From contig OU612066.1 in assembly GCA_914767715.1 (NCBI GenBank), forward strand, positions 32,090,283 through 32,154,282: a stretch of 64,000 nucleotides of DNA, written 5' to 3'. A program made the position numbers and the translations under genes. Source of the stretch: Membranipora membranacea (Eukaryota; Bryozoa; Gymnolaemata; Cheilostomatida; Membraniporidae). Below, piece by piece: positions 11,301 through 22,900 of this stretch (within the stretch, counting starts at the first letter, position 1; every line of letters begins with the position of its first letter). The notes under the pieces are model-generated. The model worked only from the letters and a program-made list of their open reading frames with translations, did not search any database and had not been told where the DNA came from.

Positions 11301-12844
11301 ATTATTTTACCTCTCAAACATAAGCATACACCGAAAAGGGATCGTAAAGTATGAGATTGAATTCTCATCTGAGCTTTATTATTTTGCTGTAATTTCATTT
11401 GTAGAAGATATGAGGGTTGATTATGTCGACCGCCTAATTCCATATGAAGGAAACCTCAGAGTCAAAACAGGCCAGTGAACACTGTTTTTGGTATATTAGG
11501 CAGCTGTCATGCAGCATTTAGACACAGTTGAGTGGTGCAATGCACAATGTCTTCTAAGATCAGTTAAGACATAGGTACCGCACTGACGTCGAGATTGCGC
11601 TACTGAGAATGTGTATCTCCGATCGTTAGAGTCAATTTAGTATGAGTACCCAACATGTACCCATACCTATTTGAAAAAGTAAATTTGTGGCCTCATTAGT
11701 GATTGCAAATTGTCAGATTTTGGCGAGAAAGGACGAACACGAGACAACAACAAAATTCGAGACGAGACCGAGGCATATGTGGATGCCGGTAAAATTGAGA
11801 ACTGCCACTTTATTGGCATCGGCCACGGTATTTTGAATTTTTTGTTCAAAAAACCTCGAAAAACGTGGCAAAAGCCGTGACAAAAACAGTGCTTATGATG
11901 AACAAGTCTTGACATTTATCAAGAGTGTCTGGCTCGACGAGATGAGACAGTGTCTCGAGGGGACAAGTCTCCCGAGACCGAGACTTTGCCATCACTAGTC
12001 CTCACACAAGATTCCTTGGGATGGTACTCATGCTAAGTGAATCAATTCATCTTCTATTGATCAGAGTTATACATGCAATATTATATCATGTGATCAGTGT
12101 GTATAGGTACATAACTGACCAAAAAGTGAATCTAATCACAAACTTACGCATAGTTATAATATTATTAGTTATAATAAACGCGTCTGAGAATTTTTACAAG
12201 ACCCGCATGATTGGATAGGGAGCCTGAGTCTATTGATCACAACCAATCAGAAGCATGGGGAGAAAGCGTGTGGCCCGTCGCTGACTCTGATTGTAATCTG
12301 TATACTTACAGAGCAGCAATGTGTAGAGGGTTGGTGTTTCTGTCTCAAGTAGATTAAAAGGCAGCCAGCGAGAAAGAAACCTGCAAAGATAAACAAAGTT
12401 CATTGTCTAAAAGCATAGGACATAGGTTGTACATACAACAAACATCCCAAAATCATCTTAGGGTAAGTTTATCAGCATTGTGTCCGAGCAGCATTCTACC
12501 TGGTCTGAGCTTTAATGTTTTCTCCCACACAACACTGCTGATCATCAAATCTCCCTTGAGTTTTGTAATGTAATGACAAAACAATTAATATAATCATTGG
12601 AAATAGCTTCTTTGATAATCAGAGGAGGGTGTTAATAGTTTGACAGTGTCATTTTTTAGCTGAGCAAAGAATATTTACTTACTGATAATAGAAATGAAAA
12701 GGATAAGTGTAAGCGATAAGAGAAATGACGATGCAAAGCTAATAAACTTCCATCTAATTTGACAACAATTTCGTTCGCCATGATTGTTTCGTGCGTATCC
12801 GATGAGTGATTTTATGGTTTGGCAAATGACGTCACGTTCTAATA
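8395..12844 (-). CDS. Single-pass membrane protein with proline-rich tail (3' six exons)
   Basis: Six minus-strand exons splice in phase: 12683-12844, 12310-12380, 10407-10859, 9748-9819, 8710-8957, 8395-8449. Five of the six 5' splice sites are visible and read GTAAGT or GTGAGT. The predicted ~352 residues run from a basic juxtamembrane stretch (RNNHGERNCCQIRW) into a hydrophobic helix of about 28 residues that spans the first intron (LLSLTLILFISIIS then FFLAGCLLIYL). A 151-codon exon follows, rich in Pro, Ser and Thr with many PxxP motifs, then Ser/Thr/Gln-rich sequence and a terminal basic/aromatic patch (TTRRRKKWWRRLLCHI). I do not recognise the family. A type I receptor with a cytoplasmic SH3/WW-binding tail is inferred from composition. 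The first exon begins mid-codon and upstream exons were not identified; a 39-nt exon-like segment near 12857-12895 and an open stretch at about 13005-13145 are candidates. Confidence 0.7.
9231..9483. mobile_element. MITE with GGGGGGTCTTTCAATTAGAAA ends
   Basis: A 250-bp element with near-perfect inverted ends: a G run followed by GTCTTTCAATTAGAAA on the left, and TTTCTAATTGAAAGAC followed by a C run on the right. A further internal copy, CAAATTGAAAGACC, lies near 9390. It has no coding capacity. It sits in an intron (8958-9747) of the membrane-protein gene. The G runs obscure any target duplication. A decayed relative lies at 5815-6025. Confidence 0.75.
10872..11246. mobile_element. TTAA-flanked MITE with AGGG termini
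   Basis: A 375-bp element bounded by TTAA on both sides, with 17-bp perfect inverted ends AGGGCAACCAAGGTTTC. It is non-coding. TTAA targets with ends starting AGGG recur at 13892-17418 and 19924-23743. The combination fits the Kolobok superfamily better than piggyBac, whose ends normally begin CCY. The element lies in an intron of the membrane-protein gene; its left edge is 13 bp from the exon at 10407-10859, next to the acceptor's pyrimidine tract. Confidence 0.8.
11697..11997. mobile_element. hAT-like MITE
   Basis: A 301-bp element with ends TAGTGATTGCAAA (left) and, in reverse complement, TAGTGATGGCAAAG (right). It is rich in GAGACGAG/CTCGTCTC-type motifs. Flanking octamers GGCCTCAT and GTCCTCAC match at 6 of 8 positions, consistent with an aged 8-bp target duplication typical of hAT elements. 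It shares the 10860-12309 intron with the TTAA MITE. Confidence 0.65.
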
Positions 12845-13679
12845 CTCACAACAATCAAAGCAGCGCGCAGTGGCATGACGACTTCAATCTAAAAAAAGAA
12901 AACGTCAGTCATTGCTGAAAGTGATGACGCTGGACGTCCTGTCAACGTTGTGATGTACAACTTGTATGATCAAACAATCACAGACGGCAAAAATGCCAAC
13001 AGTTTACCGAGTTTGACGGGCATCTTAACAGCGCACACATTAAACCAATATTGAATTTATACATTCTCTCTTCATTCTTCTCCCTAGTTAGGTTCTTATG
13101 CCTGTATTTGTTGGCCAGCGATTGACGTATCATCCTTCGGTGCTACAAACACAAGTTAACATTTTAGGGTGACTCAGTTATACAATTTCTCATACCAACA
13201 GTGTGTGTTTGTGCACAGCAAGCGGGTGTTGGAGGAAAGACAGCTGTCAAATCTTTATATCATAATGTACTAGAAGTTGTCGATTCAAGGGTAAAAGTGA
13301 AGTTTCTTTGAATGATGTCTGTGCATTATATATACTTTAAGAGCACAATGTGTGCAGTTTTAAAATTCAGTCTCTTTTCAAAGATAATTTTTATTTGTAA
13401 TATTATGTGCATCAATTTTCATTGATCTAGTACCCAACCTTTTTTAGCTCAACAAAACATTTTATTTCTTAACCGCATGTGGCAGAGACAGAATACAATA
13501 CATACATACATATACATACACCTGTTTCATCAAAGCTTCACACATAATGATTGACTTACTAGATTTGGAGATCTGTATTCAGGATTAGCCCATAATGTCG
13601 CTCCACCAAAACTACTAACTCAGGATGTCTAGTAGCTCCTTCAGGTCAGAATTAATGGAGTATGGAGTGATGTTAGAAT

Positions 13680-13891
13680 TAATTATACCTAATCATGATG
13701 GTTTAGATTTGTCTGTGGACTATTCTCTGATCGATGAGGTCTCGTGCTTATCTTACATAGATAAGTATGCTTCTAACAATGATCAGTGTTAGTCACTTAA
13801 TTCAGTCTCAAGGGGACAAAAGCAATTGTTTCTAATTACGAATTGTTCAAATTACAAAAATGTCAGCATTGATTGGAATGATAATGATCTG
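13680..13891 (+). repeat. Dispersed repeat, copy B, left part
   Basis: This matches 5704-5812 at about 75% by eye, for example TTAATTATA..CATGATG and TCTTACATA..A.GTATGCTTC. It stops being alignable at the TTAA element beginning at 13892. The rest of the copy resumes at 19112, after the LINE. The gap gives the pre-insertion order of the locus. Confidence 0.65.
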
Positions 13892-14106
13892 TTAAAGGGA
13901 TATACGCTTCTAATCTCTGTTTGGCAGCCAATGGAGCACAGAAAAATGTATGTACATACATAAACTCCCTATTTGTAATTCAAAATCCCTTGTTCTGCTC
14001 AAATGTGCATTCTAAATTGTAGTTGTGCATCTCCAACAAGAAATAAGACAACTAACAGAATTGCTTGTGATCTGAAAAAAGCTGATTTTGTGAGCAGTTG
14101 TGTGCT

Positions 14107-14358
14107 CCTACCTCTTGGTTGGTGTTTCAATTGTACAGATACTCAGAGTGCGCATGTGCAATAATGATGACCTTTGGACTTTAGCTTGTTATTTTCTAAC
14201 AGCCCAGCTTTACACTTTTATTATCATATCCGGTTATGGTAGTAAAAATGTTAAGCTGGGCTGTTAGAAAATAACAAGCTAAAGTCCAAAGGTCATCATT
14301 ATTGCACATGCGCACTCTGAGTATCTGTACAATTGAAACACCAACCAGGTAGGAGCGA
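14107..14358. mobile_element. Near-perfect palindrome within the left end
   Basis: Arms of about 100 bp (GCTCCTACCT..AACAGCCCAGCTT and its reverse complement) surround a loop of roughly 35-40 nt near 14215-14252. The matching point of the right end at about 17200 lacks it: there GTGCTCCTAC runs straight into the TGAAAATGACC region. It is therefore an insertion or expansion specific to the left end, like a foldback MITE. Confidence 0.75.
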
Positions 14359-14364
14359 ATCACT

Positions 14365-14600
14365 ATGAAAATGACCCAGAATGAAAATGACCTGAGATGA
14401 AATTGACCTGGAATGAAAATGACCTGCATAATGAAAATGACCCGAGGTCAGGGTCATCTTAAGCTGTCCGACTCATCCCGATATTGGCAGGTCACAAAAA
14501 GTCTATTACCGGAAATGAAAATGACCCAACCAATCATAAACCTATATGAAAATGACCCAACCAATCACAACCATATATGAAAATGACCCAACCAATCCCT
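14365..14600 (+). repeat. Subterminal TGAAAATGACC repeat array
   Basis: Five closely spaced copies of (A)TGAAAATGACC(C/T), one of them variant, are followed by three ~30-bp units reading TGAAAATGACCCAACCAATC. Inverted counterparts lie at 17060-17195 (GATTGGTTGGGTCATTTTCA and GGTCATTTTCATTCTGGGTC). They are candidate transposase-binding sites of the enclosing element. Confidence 0.7.
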
Positions 14601-15364
14601 GAAGGTGTTACAACATAGTATTTAACTTTTGTCATAGTTAAAGGTAAAGTATGGAATAATTACATAGCTATGGTAGCAATGAACTAAACCTTTAGTTCAT
14701 TGATGGTAGGCTATCTGGGGTAGGGTTATGGACCCCCCACTCCTGCCTGCCTACCAATTCAAGAATTGTCATTTTTCTGTTAGAAGATTCAAAATATGTG
14801 GTGACACCTATTTGCACTGTGCAAAATCGGTTCCTATTCAGAGCTTATTCCATGCGGGATAATGATTGTATAAATAGATGAAGTTATACCTACATTGTAT
14901 AATTACAATTGAATTGAATACGTTGTCTACTTATACCATACATTGAATAATTATAGTTGCATAATTTTCAGATGAATGTGACATAATCATTGTATAAAGT
15001 GGAATAATGAAGGTATAAACATGATTATTCAGACTTATGCCCAGTGAATAATCATTGAATAGGAACTGATTTTGCACAGTGTTGACAGGTGACACTACTA
15101 TTGACAGCCACAGTTTTTTTAGCAGAGATCACATCATTTTTCTTGTTGTAATTTAATCATAGGTTAAATCAAAATGAACTCAACCATGACCCTTGCTTAT
15201 GTATGTGTATAATTAATAAATAAATAATATGTATTGTGTGTCTGGAATACTTTCCCATGCACAACAACATTTTCATGTACCAATCCATTCTTATCGCCTG
15301 TTGATTGTTATAATAACCAAACCAAACCAAAACAAGTTGATTCTGTGTTGATAAATCAAGTGAA

Positions 15365-15576
15365 GGCCAGCTGTGGACGCCATCACCGGGCTTAGGGAAG
15401 TTGGCGTCTCCACATCTAGTCTGATCACATTCTATAGATCGAGGATTCTGTCAGTGAACTCATACGTGGCTCCAAGTTGGTTTCCATACTTGTCAAAGGG
15501 GGACAATGAGAGACTTGAAGGGCTTGAGAAATTAAGTGTTTTCCGTAAATCTTGCCATATATGTAGAATGTCATGA
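15365..15576 (+). pseudogene. LINE reverse transcriptase C-terminal scrap
   Basis: The frame reads LREVGVSTSSLITFYRS followed by PSWFPYLSKGDNERLEGLEK. This resembles the segment after the palm domain of CR1/L2-type LINE reverse transcriptases, where FY..R and ERLE..QK are conserved. Only about 65 codons remain, with no catalytic motif. A possible oppositely oriented LINE tail at 15704-15898 (ends CRTEKRKNSF) lies beyond it. Confidence 0.5.
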
Positions 15577-17427
15577 TGAGCGGCTTGCGGCATCGAATTT
15601 AACAGAACATTTGATGCCCCAACTATTGTATTGTATTGCATGTCTATTTTGAACCATCTATCATTGCAATAACCATCATATTAGGCTTATGAGTTGTTGT
15701 GTCTCATAAGAAACTGATAAAGCTGTTCTTTCTCTTCTCAGTCCTACACTTTTCAGCTCTATTAATCATAGGTCTGCAAGAGGATGTTCTACAAGTGTTG
15801 AATCTTATACGACTAAAAGATCGATGGCTCGGATTGTTGCTAATCTTTTTAAAATAATTTTGTGACATAGAAAATAAAAATTCATTGACAGTAGTCAAGT
15901 TTAGAAGTGATAACCGTTCTTCATAACATTCAATATCCGTATAAATAATCTTAGTGGCTGTCTTTTGTCAGTGTTGGACAATAAACCATGTCCATAATGT
16001 AGCAGAGCACACCAACCATCCATTTCACCATTACCTACATTAAAACCCTGTCACATCACAAAACCCCGGCCCTCCCTTAATTCAACACAGCTCTTTGCAG
16101 AAAAAGCCTTTTTTATAAATACACCTAACTACATCATTACCTTTTTTCTTATTGTTTCTTTTTTTGTTGTTGTTTACAAATACAATGGTCATATTTGCTC
16201 TTTGATTTGATCGGTGTTAAATATCATATATCAAAATTTCAAACTAAAAAAACCAAGAAGCATAGAAAAATAAATCATAATTAAATAATAAATTACATAG
16301 CGCAAAATACTATTGCTGTTCGAAGCGCTTCTGTAGTCCTTATTATATGTTGTGCAGTAGCGTCTGGATTGACAATCTATCACAAATTCATTTGTAAAGT
16401 GACATTTATCATGTATATATCTGAGAGAGAGGGTCTTACATTGATTAGTCATCAGAGTGTTGATCGTAGAGTGGTGAGAACAATGCTCGATATCAGCTAT
16501 AACATCTCATTTAGTCAGTAAATGACCTTTGTGGTTGCCAATGTTTGATGACTGAATTGGAGTAATCATTTGCTTGTTTGAGCACAAAAGTGACAAATGC
16601 ACACAACATGACACCATGTGCAAAATGTAACAAAACTCTGCACAAAATGTGACAACGTGCAAAACCCAACAACAATACAAAATTCCTTAACTATTGACCG
16701 CTTTCTGTTGCCATCATCGCTAGAAAATAGAGTATGTGACGAGCAACATGACTGTCAAAGATATTACAGCAATCAGATAGCCTTGCCCCAGTAATTTCAC
16801 CTGCAATAACACGCAAAAAATATATATGCTACTCAGTGCTAATGTTGAAGTTAATATGTTTAGAGAATTATGAATAGTCATCAAAAAGTTAGGAATTCAG
16901 ATTTTGTTTTGACTTTTGAGCTGCTGAAAATATCTTAAGATATCCAAAATACACAATGCTGCTATGTTATAGACAGCAAAATGTGTGGTGTATTCTTACT
17001 ATGTATATTTTATCATAAAAACGATACTGTATGTCCACCATAAAATCAATATGTCTGATTGGTTGGGTCATTTTCATTTCCAGTTATAGACTGATTTAAT
17101 CTCCTTGCACCATTTTATATATATATATGTCAAGGTCAACTTAAGGTTGTTTTCATACTCAGGTCATTTTCATTCTGGGTCATTTTCAATGTTTTCCGTA
17201 GGAGCACACAGCTGCTCACAAAATCAGCTTTTTTCAGATCACAAGCAATTCTGTTAGTTGTCTTATTTCTTGTTGGAGATGTACAACTACAATTTAGAAT
17301 GCACATTTGAGCAGAACAAGGTGTTTTGAATTATAAATAAGGAGTATATGTATGTACATACATTTTTCTGTGCTCCATTGGCTGCCAAACAGAGATCAGA
17401 AGTGTATTATCCCTTTAAGTTAGCTTT

Positions 17428-19111
17428 AAAACTTGGACATAGATAGGATGAAGTTTGTGAGAGATGGAGATGGCCTTATATTATCGGAGGATGGAGATAT
17501 CAAGAGGAGATGGCAGGAGTATTTCGATCAACTACTCAACACTAGGAATAGAAGAGAGGAATTAGAAGAGGTCCAGCAAGTAGAAGGGCCAATTGCTCTG
17601 ATTAGTGAGGAGGAAGTGAAAACGCAGCTTGAGAAAATGAAGAAAGGAAAAGCAGCCGGACCGGATGAGTTCCCTGTTGAGATAGTCAAGAGAATAGGAG
17701 ATACCGGAGTGAGTTGGATGACATCAGTTTTGAGGGATATACAGAAGACAGGCATACCAGCTGCATGGAGGAAGAGTCGGATAACACCACTCTATAAACA
17801 GAAAGGAGACCCCTTGAACTGTGCTAACTACCAAGGCATCAAACTTCTCAGTCACTGCCTCAAGCTCTGGGAAAGGATAGTGGAATCTAGACTGAGGACT
17901 ATTGTTGACATATCTGAGAGACAGTACGGATTTCAGAAAGGCAAATCAGCAACACAGCCTATGTTCTGTCTGATGATATTGCAAGAGAAGATGGGAGAAT
18001 ACCAACAGGATCTGCATCTAGTTTTCATGGATCTCAAGAAAGCCTATGACACTGTACCAAGAGACTTGATCTGGTATTGCCTAAGGAGACGACAAGTGCC
18101 AGAAGAGTATATCAGACTGATAGAGGATATGTATGAAAACTGTTCCACATCTGTGAATACAAATGTGGGATCTACAGAAGAAGTGAGGATAGATGTTGGT
18201 CTACACCAAGGCTCTGCTCTCAGTCCCTTTTCCCGTTCATAGTGATTTTAGTTGTGATCATGGAGGAGATAGTTGAGGAACCCCCATGGGCCATGCTGTT
18301 CGCAGATGATTTAGTTCTATGCGATAGGGAGACAGATGGAATGGAGGGCCGACTGGAGGACTGAAGAAATCACCTAGAGGATGCAGGACTGAGACTGAGT
18401 AGGACTAAAGCGGAGTACATGCCACCAACAGGAACAACTAGGAAGATCAAATTGAAAAACTACAACCAGCATGACCATAGGGAAGTACCTGAGAAAACTG
18501 CCTTTAAATACCTGGGTACCATGAATGATCAGGATGGAGGGTGTGGTGCTGAGATAGCTAGGAGGATAGGTGCGGCTTGGAACAGATGGAGGGATCTTAC
18601 AGGAGTGTTGTGTGACAAGAAAGTACCAACTAAACTAAAAGTACTTCTATACAAAACATCTATTAAGCCAACACTCATGTATGGCAGCAGAACCTGCCCG
18701 GTCACACAGAGAATGGAAGACAGGATGGATGCGACGGAAATGAGGATGCTAAGACATATCTATGGGATCAGCTTTGAGGACCATGTCGAGAACACCGAGA
18801 TCAGGAGAAAGGGAGGAGTTAAAGAAATCTCAACGTATATGAGAAGAGACGCCTGCAGTGGCATGGTCATGTTTGACGGAGAGAGGAGGAGGAAGATATC
18901 CGCCAGGTCACCAATTTAGTGGTCGGCTGTAAAAGGAGGAGAGGAAGACCCCAGCAGCGATGGAAAGACACCATAAAGTCAGACATGAGCTGTTGGGGTC
19001 CGGAGCAGGAGGATGTGAACAACAGGGTCAGATGGCATTCTCCAATTGAACTTGGAGCTAGCCAAACGGCTACCCGCTAAGGATACAGCCGGTTAGATGA
19101 GAAGAGGTGAG
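17428..19111 (+). pseudogene. 5'-truncated non-LTR retrotransposon (RTE-like RT)
   Basis: A LINE fragment encodes reverse transcriptase: the linker KGKAAGPDEFPVEIVK, then TPLYKQKGDPLNCANYQGIK, QYGFQKGKSA, the catalytic-region motif VFMDLKKAYDTVPRDL, LHQGSALSP, and after a frameshift near 18230 FADDLVLC at about 18298-18321, then FKYLGTM and the thumb/C-terminal region to about 18900. The endonuclease is missing. A stop interrupts LED*RNHLED near 18361. Direct repeats of AAGTTAGCTTT at 17417-17427 and 19112-19122 are an 11-bp target duplication. The 5' end is truncated. The related fragment at 32800-33775 is the same family. Confidence 0.9.
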
Positions 19112-19445
19112 AAGTTAGCTTTGTGAAACTCCTCCATGGGCCCAAAGATTAGAAGGGCACAAACTACCCACCATCACATTCACAGTCAAGGAAGTTTTGA
19201 AAATGATTGGACTGTTACTTATTTCTTGAGACCACCTCTCTTGGTTGGACCGAACACCCAGTAGGTAACCCCGCTGGATCTTTAATCTCCCTGTTGTCAA
19301 GGATCCATCCATAAGTGGGAGTAATGGCTCTTCTGTGCTGATGATACCGGTACCAGAGTAAAGGTTAGCATTGTTGCCTTCCAAGCAGTAGATCCGGGTT
19401 CGATTCCCAGCTGACGCACAGTTTTTGCCAACCACCTGTGCAGCC
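19112..19445 (+). repeat. Dispersed repeat, copy B, right part with tRNA-like block
   Basis: Resumes the repeat interrupted at 13891: CATGGGCCCAAAGATTAG matches 6031 onward, then GAAAATGATTGGAC, AAGGATCCATCCATAAG, and a tRNA-like block with GGTTCGATTCCCAGCTGACG near 19397. Comparison with copy A dates both the TTAA element and the LINE as later insertions. Confidence 0.7.
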
Positions 19446-19923
19446 CTAAGTTTTCCTTCTCTATATTTCTATGTGGTACACAGTTCTCACCAGTTCCAAC
19501 TCACTTCTAACGCTGTCGAAAACCTATGCGGGCTTCAGTTTAACAATTGCTATAAGTATCTTTTTGAGATAAAAAATAGTTGTGTTGACTCAGTGTCATA
19601 AATGGGTTGAGCTCGTAGATGTAAACAAATTAACACATGTTTGGAAATTCCCATATTCAGTAAGTTTTGATTGGATGAGCTATTTTTAAATGTCACGCCC
19701 AGCGACTAATAATATTATGATATTTGAGAACAACACACCTGTGGTTTATTGACTTGAGTTTGAACTTTGATGCCTTGCATCATTGCGTTGATAGTCGATG
19801 CAGATATATATTCACTGTAAAGCAGTTGTACTGGCTGGCAGGCTGTAAGTTAGAATAACAAAATGCTATGGATTCTAGTTCAAGCTTGAACTTTATATTT
19901 ATCTTGAATATTAATGATCTACA

Positions 19924-22900
19924 TTAAAGGGATCGTTGCGTCAGAAATTCCCTGTACCAAGGATTGGGCAGTAGATAGTTATTGCCCATGGCTTTCTATT
20001 TAACCCAAGTGATGTGTCTGGTTAATGACCCTGTGACGTAGGAGGGTCCTTATATTATTGCTCATGACTCAAGGCAGTAATAACAAAGGCTATTCATGCA
20101 TTATAGTGATGCTATTGAATTCATACAAATTGTCATATCTCGCAAACTAAGCGGGATTTCTCCAAATGATCTTCTGTGTCCACTAATTGAAACATTGTGT
20201 ATCATCTAGAAGTAAAAAATTTTGCTAAACTTCATTTTTTGAGTGCCCCAATGGAACATTGTTTTGGTATTGCTCATGAATATACTAGGTAATTCGGTTG
20301 CTTTCACAGCATGGTCTTTGGATTAGCCAATGACATGTTAGTATTTTGTGTTTGTCTATTGATACGCAGTTTTATAGTCTGTTTAGGTAATGAAAGGTAT
20401 TAGATAGTAAATACGACACTATGTCTATCGATGAGCCGGCAAATTTCTCAAGTGATTTTTCAAAGGCTAGGTCAACAACAAATAGTCAACCAGCGTGATA
20501 TGATGCACTACTTTCAATCTGATAATTGATGATATATTTGAAAAGCCTTGTTCGAGCCAAGCAGGTAAGATGTCAAAAGCTGTCAGCATACATAGAAGGA
20601 TATTATACGCATGATAATAGGCTTCCTTCCGGACCCGTTTATACTCTTATTCTGCATTAGGATAAACACATCGACAGAGCAGCAGCCAACCTATACTCTA
20701 AGTAAGTATTGAAAATGATTTTTGATATGGTAGATAGAATTTTTTTTTGTCGAGAAGTATGACACATTGGTATAGTGTTTATGATACAATCGGTGCTGCT
20801 CTGCAATCAATCCAGTAAAAATGCAAACTTGACCAGTGAAAGTAGCTATTTATAGTTTTTGATGGGTGGAACAACAAATGACGGTAAAGCAAACAACATC
20901 CCTGACTCAAGATGTTGGTCTTCCATTTATTTTTCATCCATCACTGTGTTTTTTTGTGTAGGTATGCCAAACAGATGCATTGCAGCGGGTCGTGACAGCA
21001 AGGACGCCTATGTAAACCTTCAGCTCTTTGGATAAAAGCCACTTCCGTAAGTGTTAATCACAATTGATAATACTTGTATATTATTTTCAATATTTTCGTC
21101 TAAAATACAATCTATTAATGCTGTGTTTTGAGCACAAAAGCGCTGATTTCTACTAGTGTTGCATTATCATGCAAAAACAGTCACTTTGATCACATTATAT
21201 GAAATGGCATCAGGTATGCCTGTGTATTGTGCGCTTTCGAACAGACAAGACTATATTATGATCGCTATTATCACATTTTCTGAATTCTGGTTCATTTTTG
21301 ATTAGATTGAAGTTAAAAAAAGATGCTATTCCCTGGGCTGGTAAGCCCTTCGAAACCCTGAGCCAGCAGTGCCTGAGGAAGGCAGCGGTAGTACTAGGGC
21401 CTCAAGACGGATTGTAAGAGATATTCTCTCTCCATATTCAAGTTCCAATGCGCAGGCATCTTTTACAGGTACGAATCATAATTTATGTGCTACCCATGAT
21501 TGTACTCTGCTCCGATCGATTTGTAAAGAAAATTTGGTAGCGTGAATCAAAATTTCGCTTGTCATGTTTTGACATGTGGTCTTCATCTTGAGCTAACATA
21601 TCAATTAGTATCTTTGACACTATTATTCGCAATAGTAAACTTTATCGGCCATAAGAAAATGATGCCGTTTTGTTTGTTTTAGTCTCTATAGGGTGCACTG
21701 GGTGTGTATTTATAATTCATTTCTATGCAGCAACATGATTGCACAACCACCGGAAGGAAGGTCATGATGAATTGAAAGCAACTATGGAAAATTACAGGTC
21801 TTTGAAACTGTAATGTATCTTTTGATATGATGATAGGAATTAATTATTATAGAGGATGGGTGTTCTGAAACAGAATCTGACACAGGTGATACAGTCTCAG
21901 GTATTCTTGCCAATGATGAGTGGTTTCCAGAAGAGATGCAAGACCAGGATATACAATCTGGGTCAGCATCTCAGCTTCCAGATTTCCAGATTTCGCAAAA
22001 TAGTGAGTATTTTTTCATGGATTTGGCAAACTAGAAAATATTACAACCTAAATTTTGGTTGAGTAAACTGTAGCAGTATTGCAGAATAGTCCCAGTTAAG
22101 TAAACATCGTCAAAATGTGAATTACTTTACTCAACTCTATTTTAGCAAACTAGGCCACCCAACAGATGAGGCTAATGCTATCATCCCAATATCGAAGCTG
22201 TTTGATATATTGAGAGTCTGTAGCTACTGCGTGATTGAACGTTTGCCAAGAATTTAGAAATATTGTTTTTTTCCACTCAATGATATGAGATTGTTTGGGT
22301 TGTTATCAGAATGCGTAAAACAACTGACCAGCAAGCAACCCAGTCCCTGATTAACTTGCACTCATAACAACAATTTTTTTAGGTGTTTGAATTGTTTATC
22401 ATCTATCATACAATGGTGTGTTTAGCATCACAGCCGTTCTCAGCACACATTGCCTTTATTTCTTCAGACTCCTGGCAGCAGCTTACTTTGAAGGATTTTT
22501 GGCAAACATCCCTTGCACTCAGCAACCATTACAGAGACACCAGTATACAGCTGTAGTATACTGCTCAAACAATCTCGGTCTTGCCTCGACTGCGCAGCAG
22601 CTAACTCTCCAGGTTGCGCTGGCTTTTCGCCACTCCATCAAGGAGAAATATTGCCTTTGAGTCACCGATCATTATTTGATGGAAGCCTCTATAGCCGCCC
22701 CAGAGCATAATCATCGCCCTCACCATCACTTAACCTTGAATCAGCGATGGTGAACCTCCTAGCCATAATCAGCTTATGAATAATAACTTCCTTGACATCT
22801 TTGCAATCTATGAACTAGCATGTTATACAAATATATCTGTATTCCAAACAATTTCACACCATAGTGCTAAAATAAATAAACAGGCTGTTGTTGGGGGCTT

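Larger units (their letters stand above)
13892..17418. mobile_element. Composite TTAA/AGGGATA element with ~220-bp TIRs
   Basis: A 3.5-kb element bounded by TTAA. Left end 13892-14115 and right end 17197-17418 are inverted copies at roughly 95% by eye, starting AGGGATA and sharing CTGTTTGGCAGCCAATGGAG and GAACAAG/CTTGTTC blocks. Inside the ends are arrays of TGAAAATGACC: about eight copies on the left (14370-14600) and about three on the right (17060-17195), in opposite orientation. Such subterminal arrays often bind a transposase. The interior holds only LINE scraps and non-coding DNA, so the element looks non-autonomous. It is probably mobilised in trans by a Kolobok-type transposase; that is inference. 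Confidence 0.75.

Noticed and set aside
13892-17418. piggyBac element, because of the TTAA target
   Set aside because: Ends begin AGGG rather than the CCY expected of piggyBac, and no piggyBac transposase motif is visible; Kolobok-type is a better fit, though unproven.
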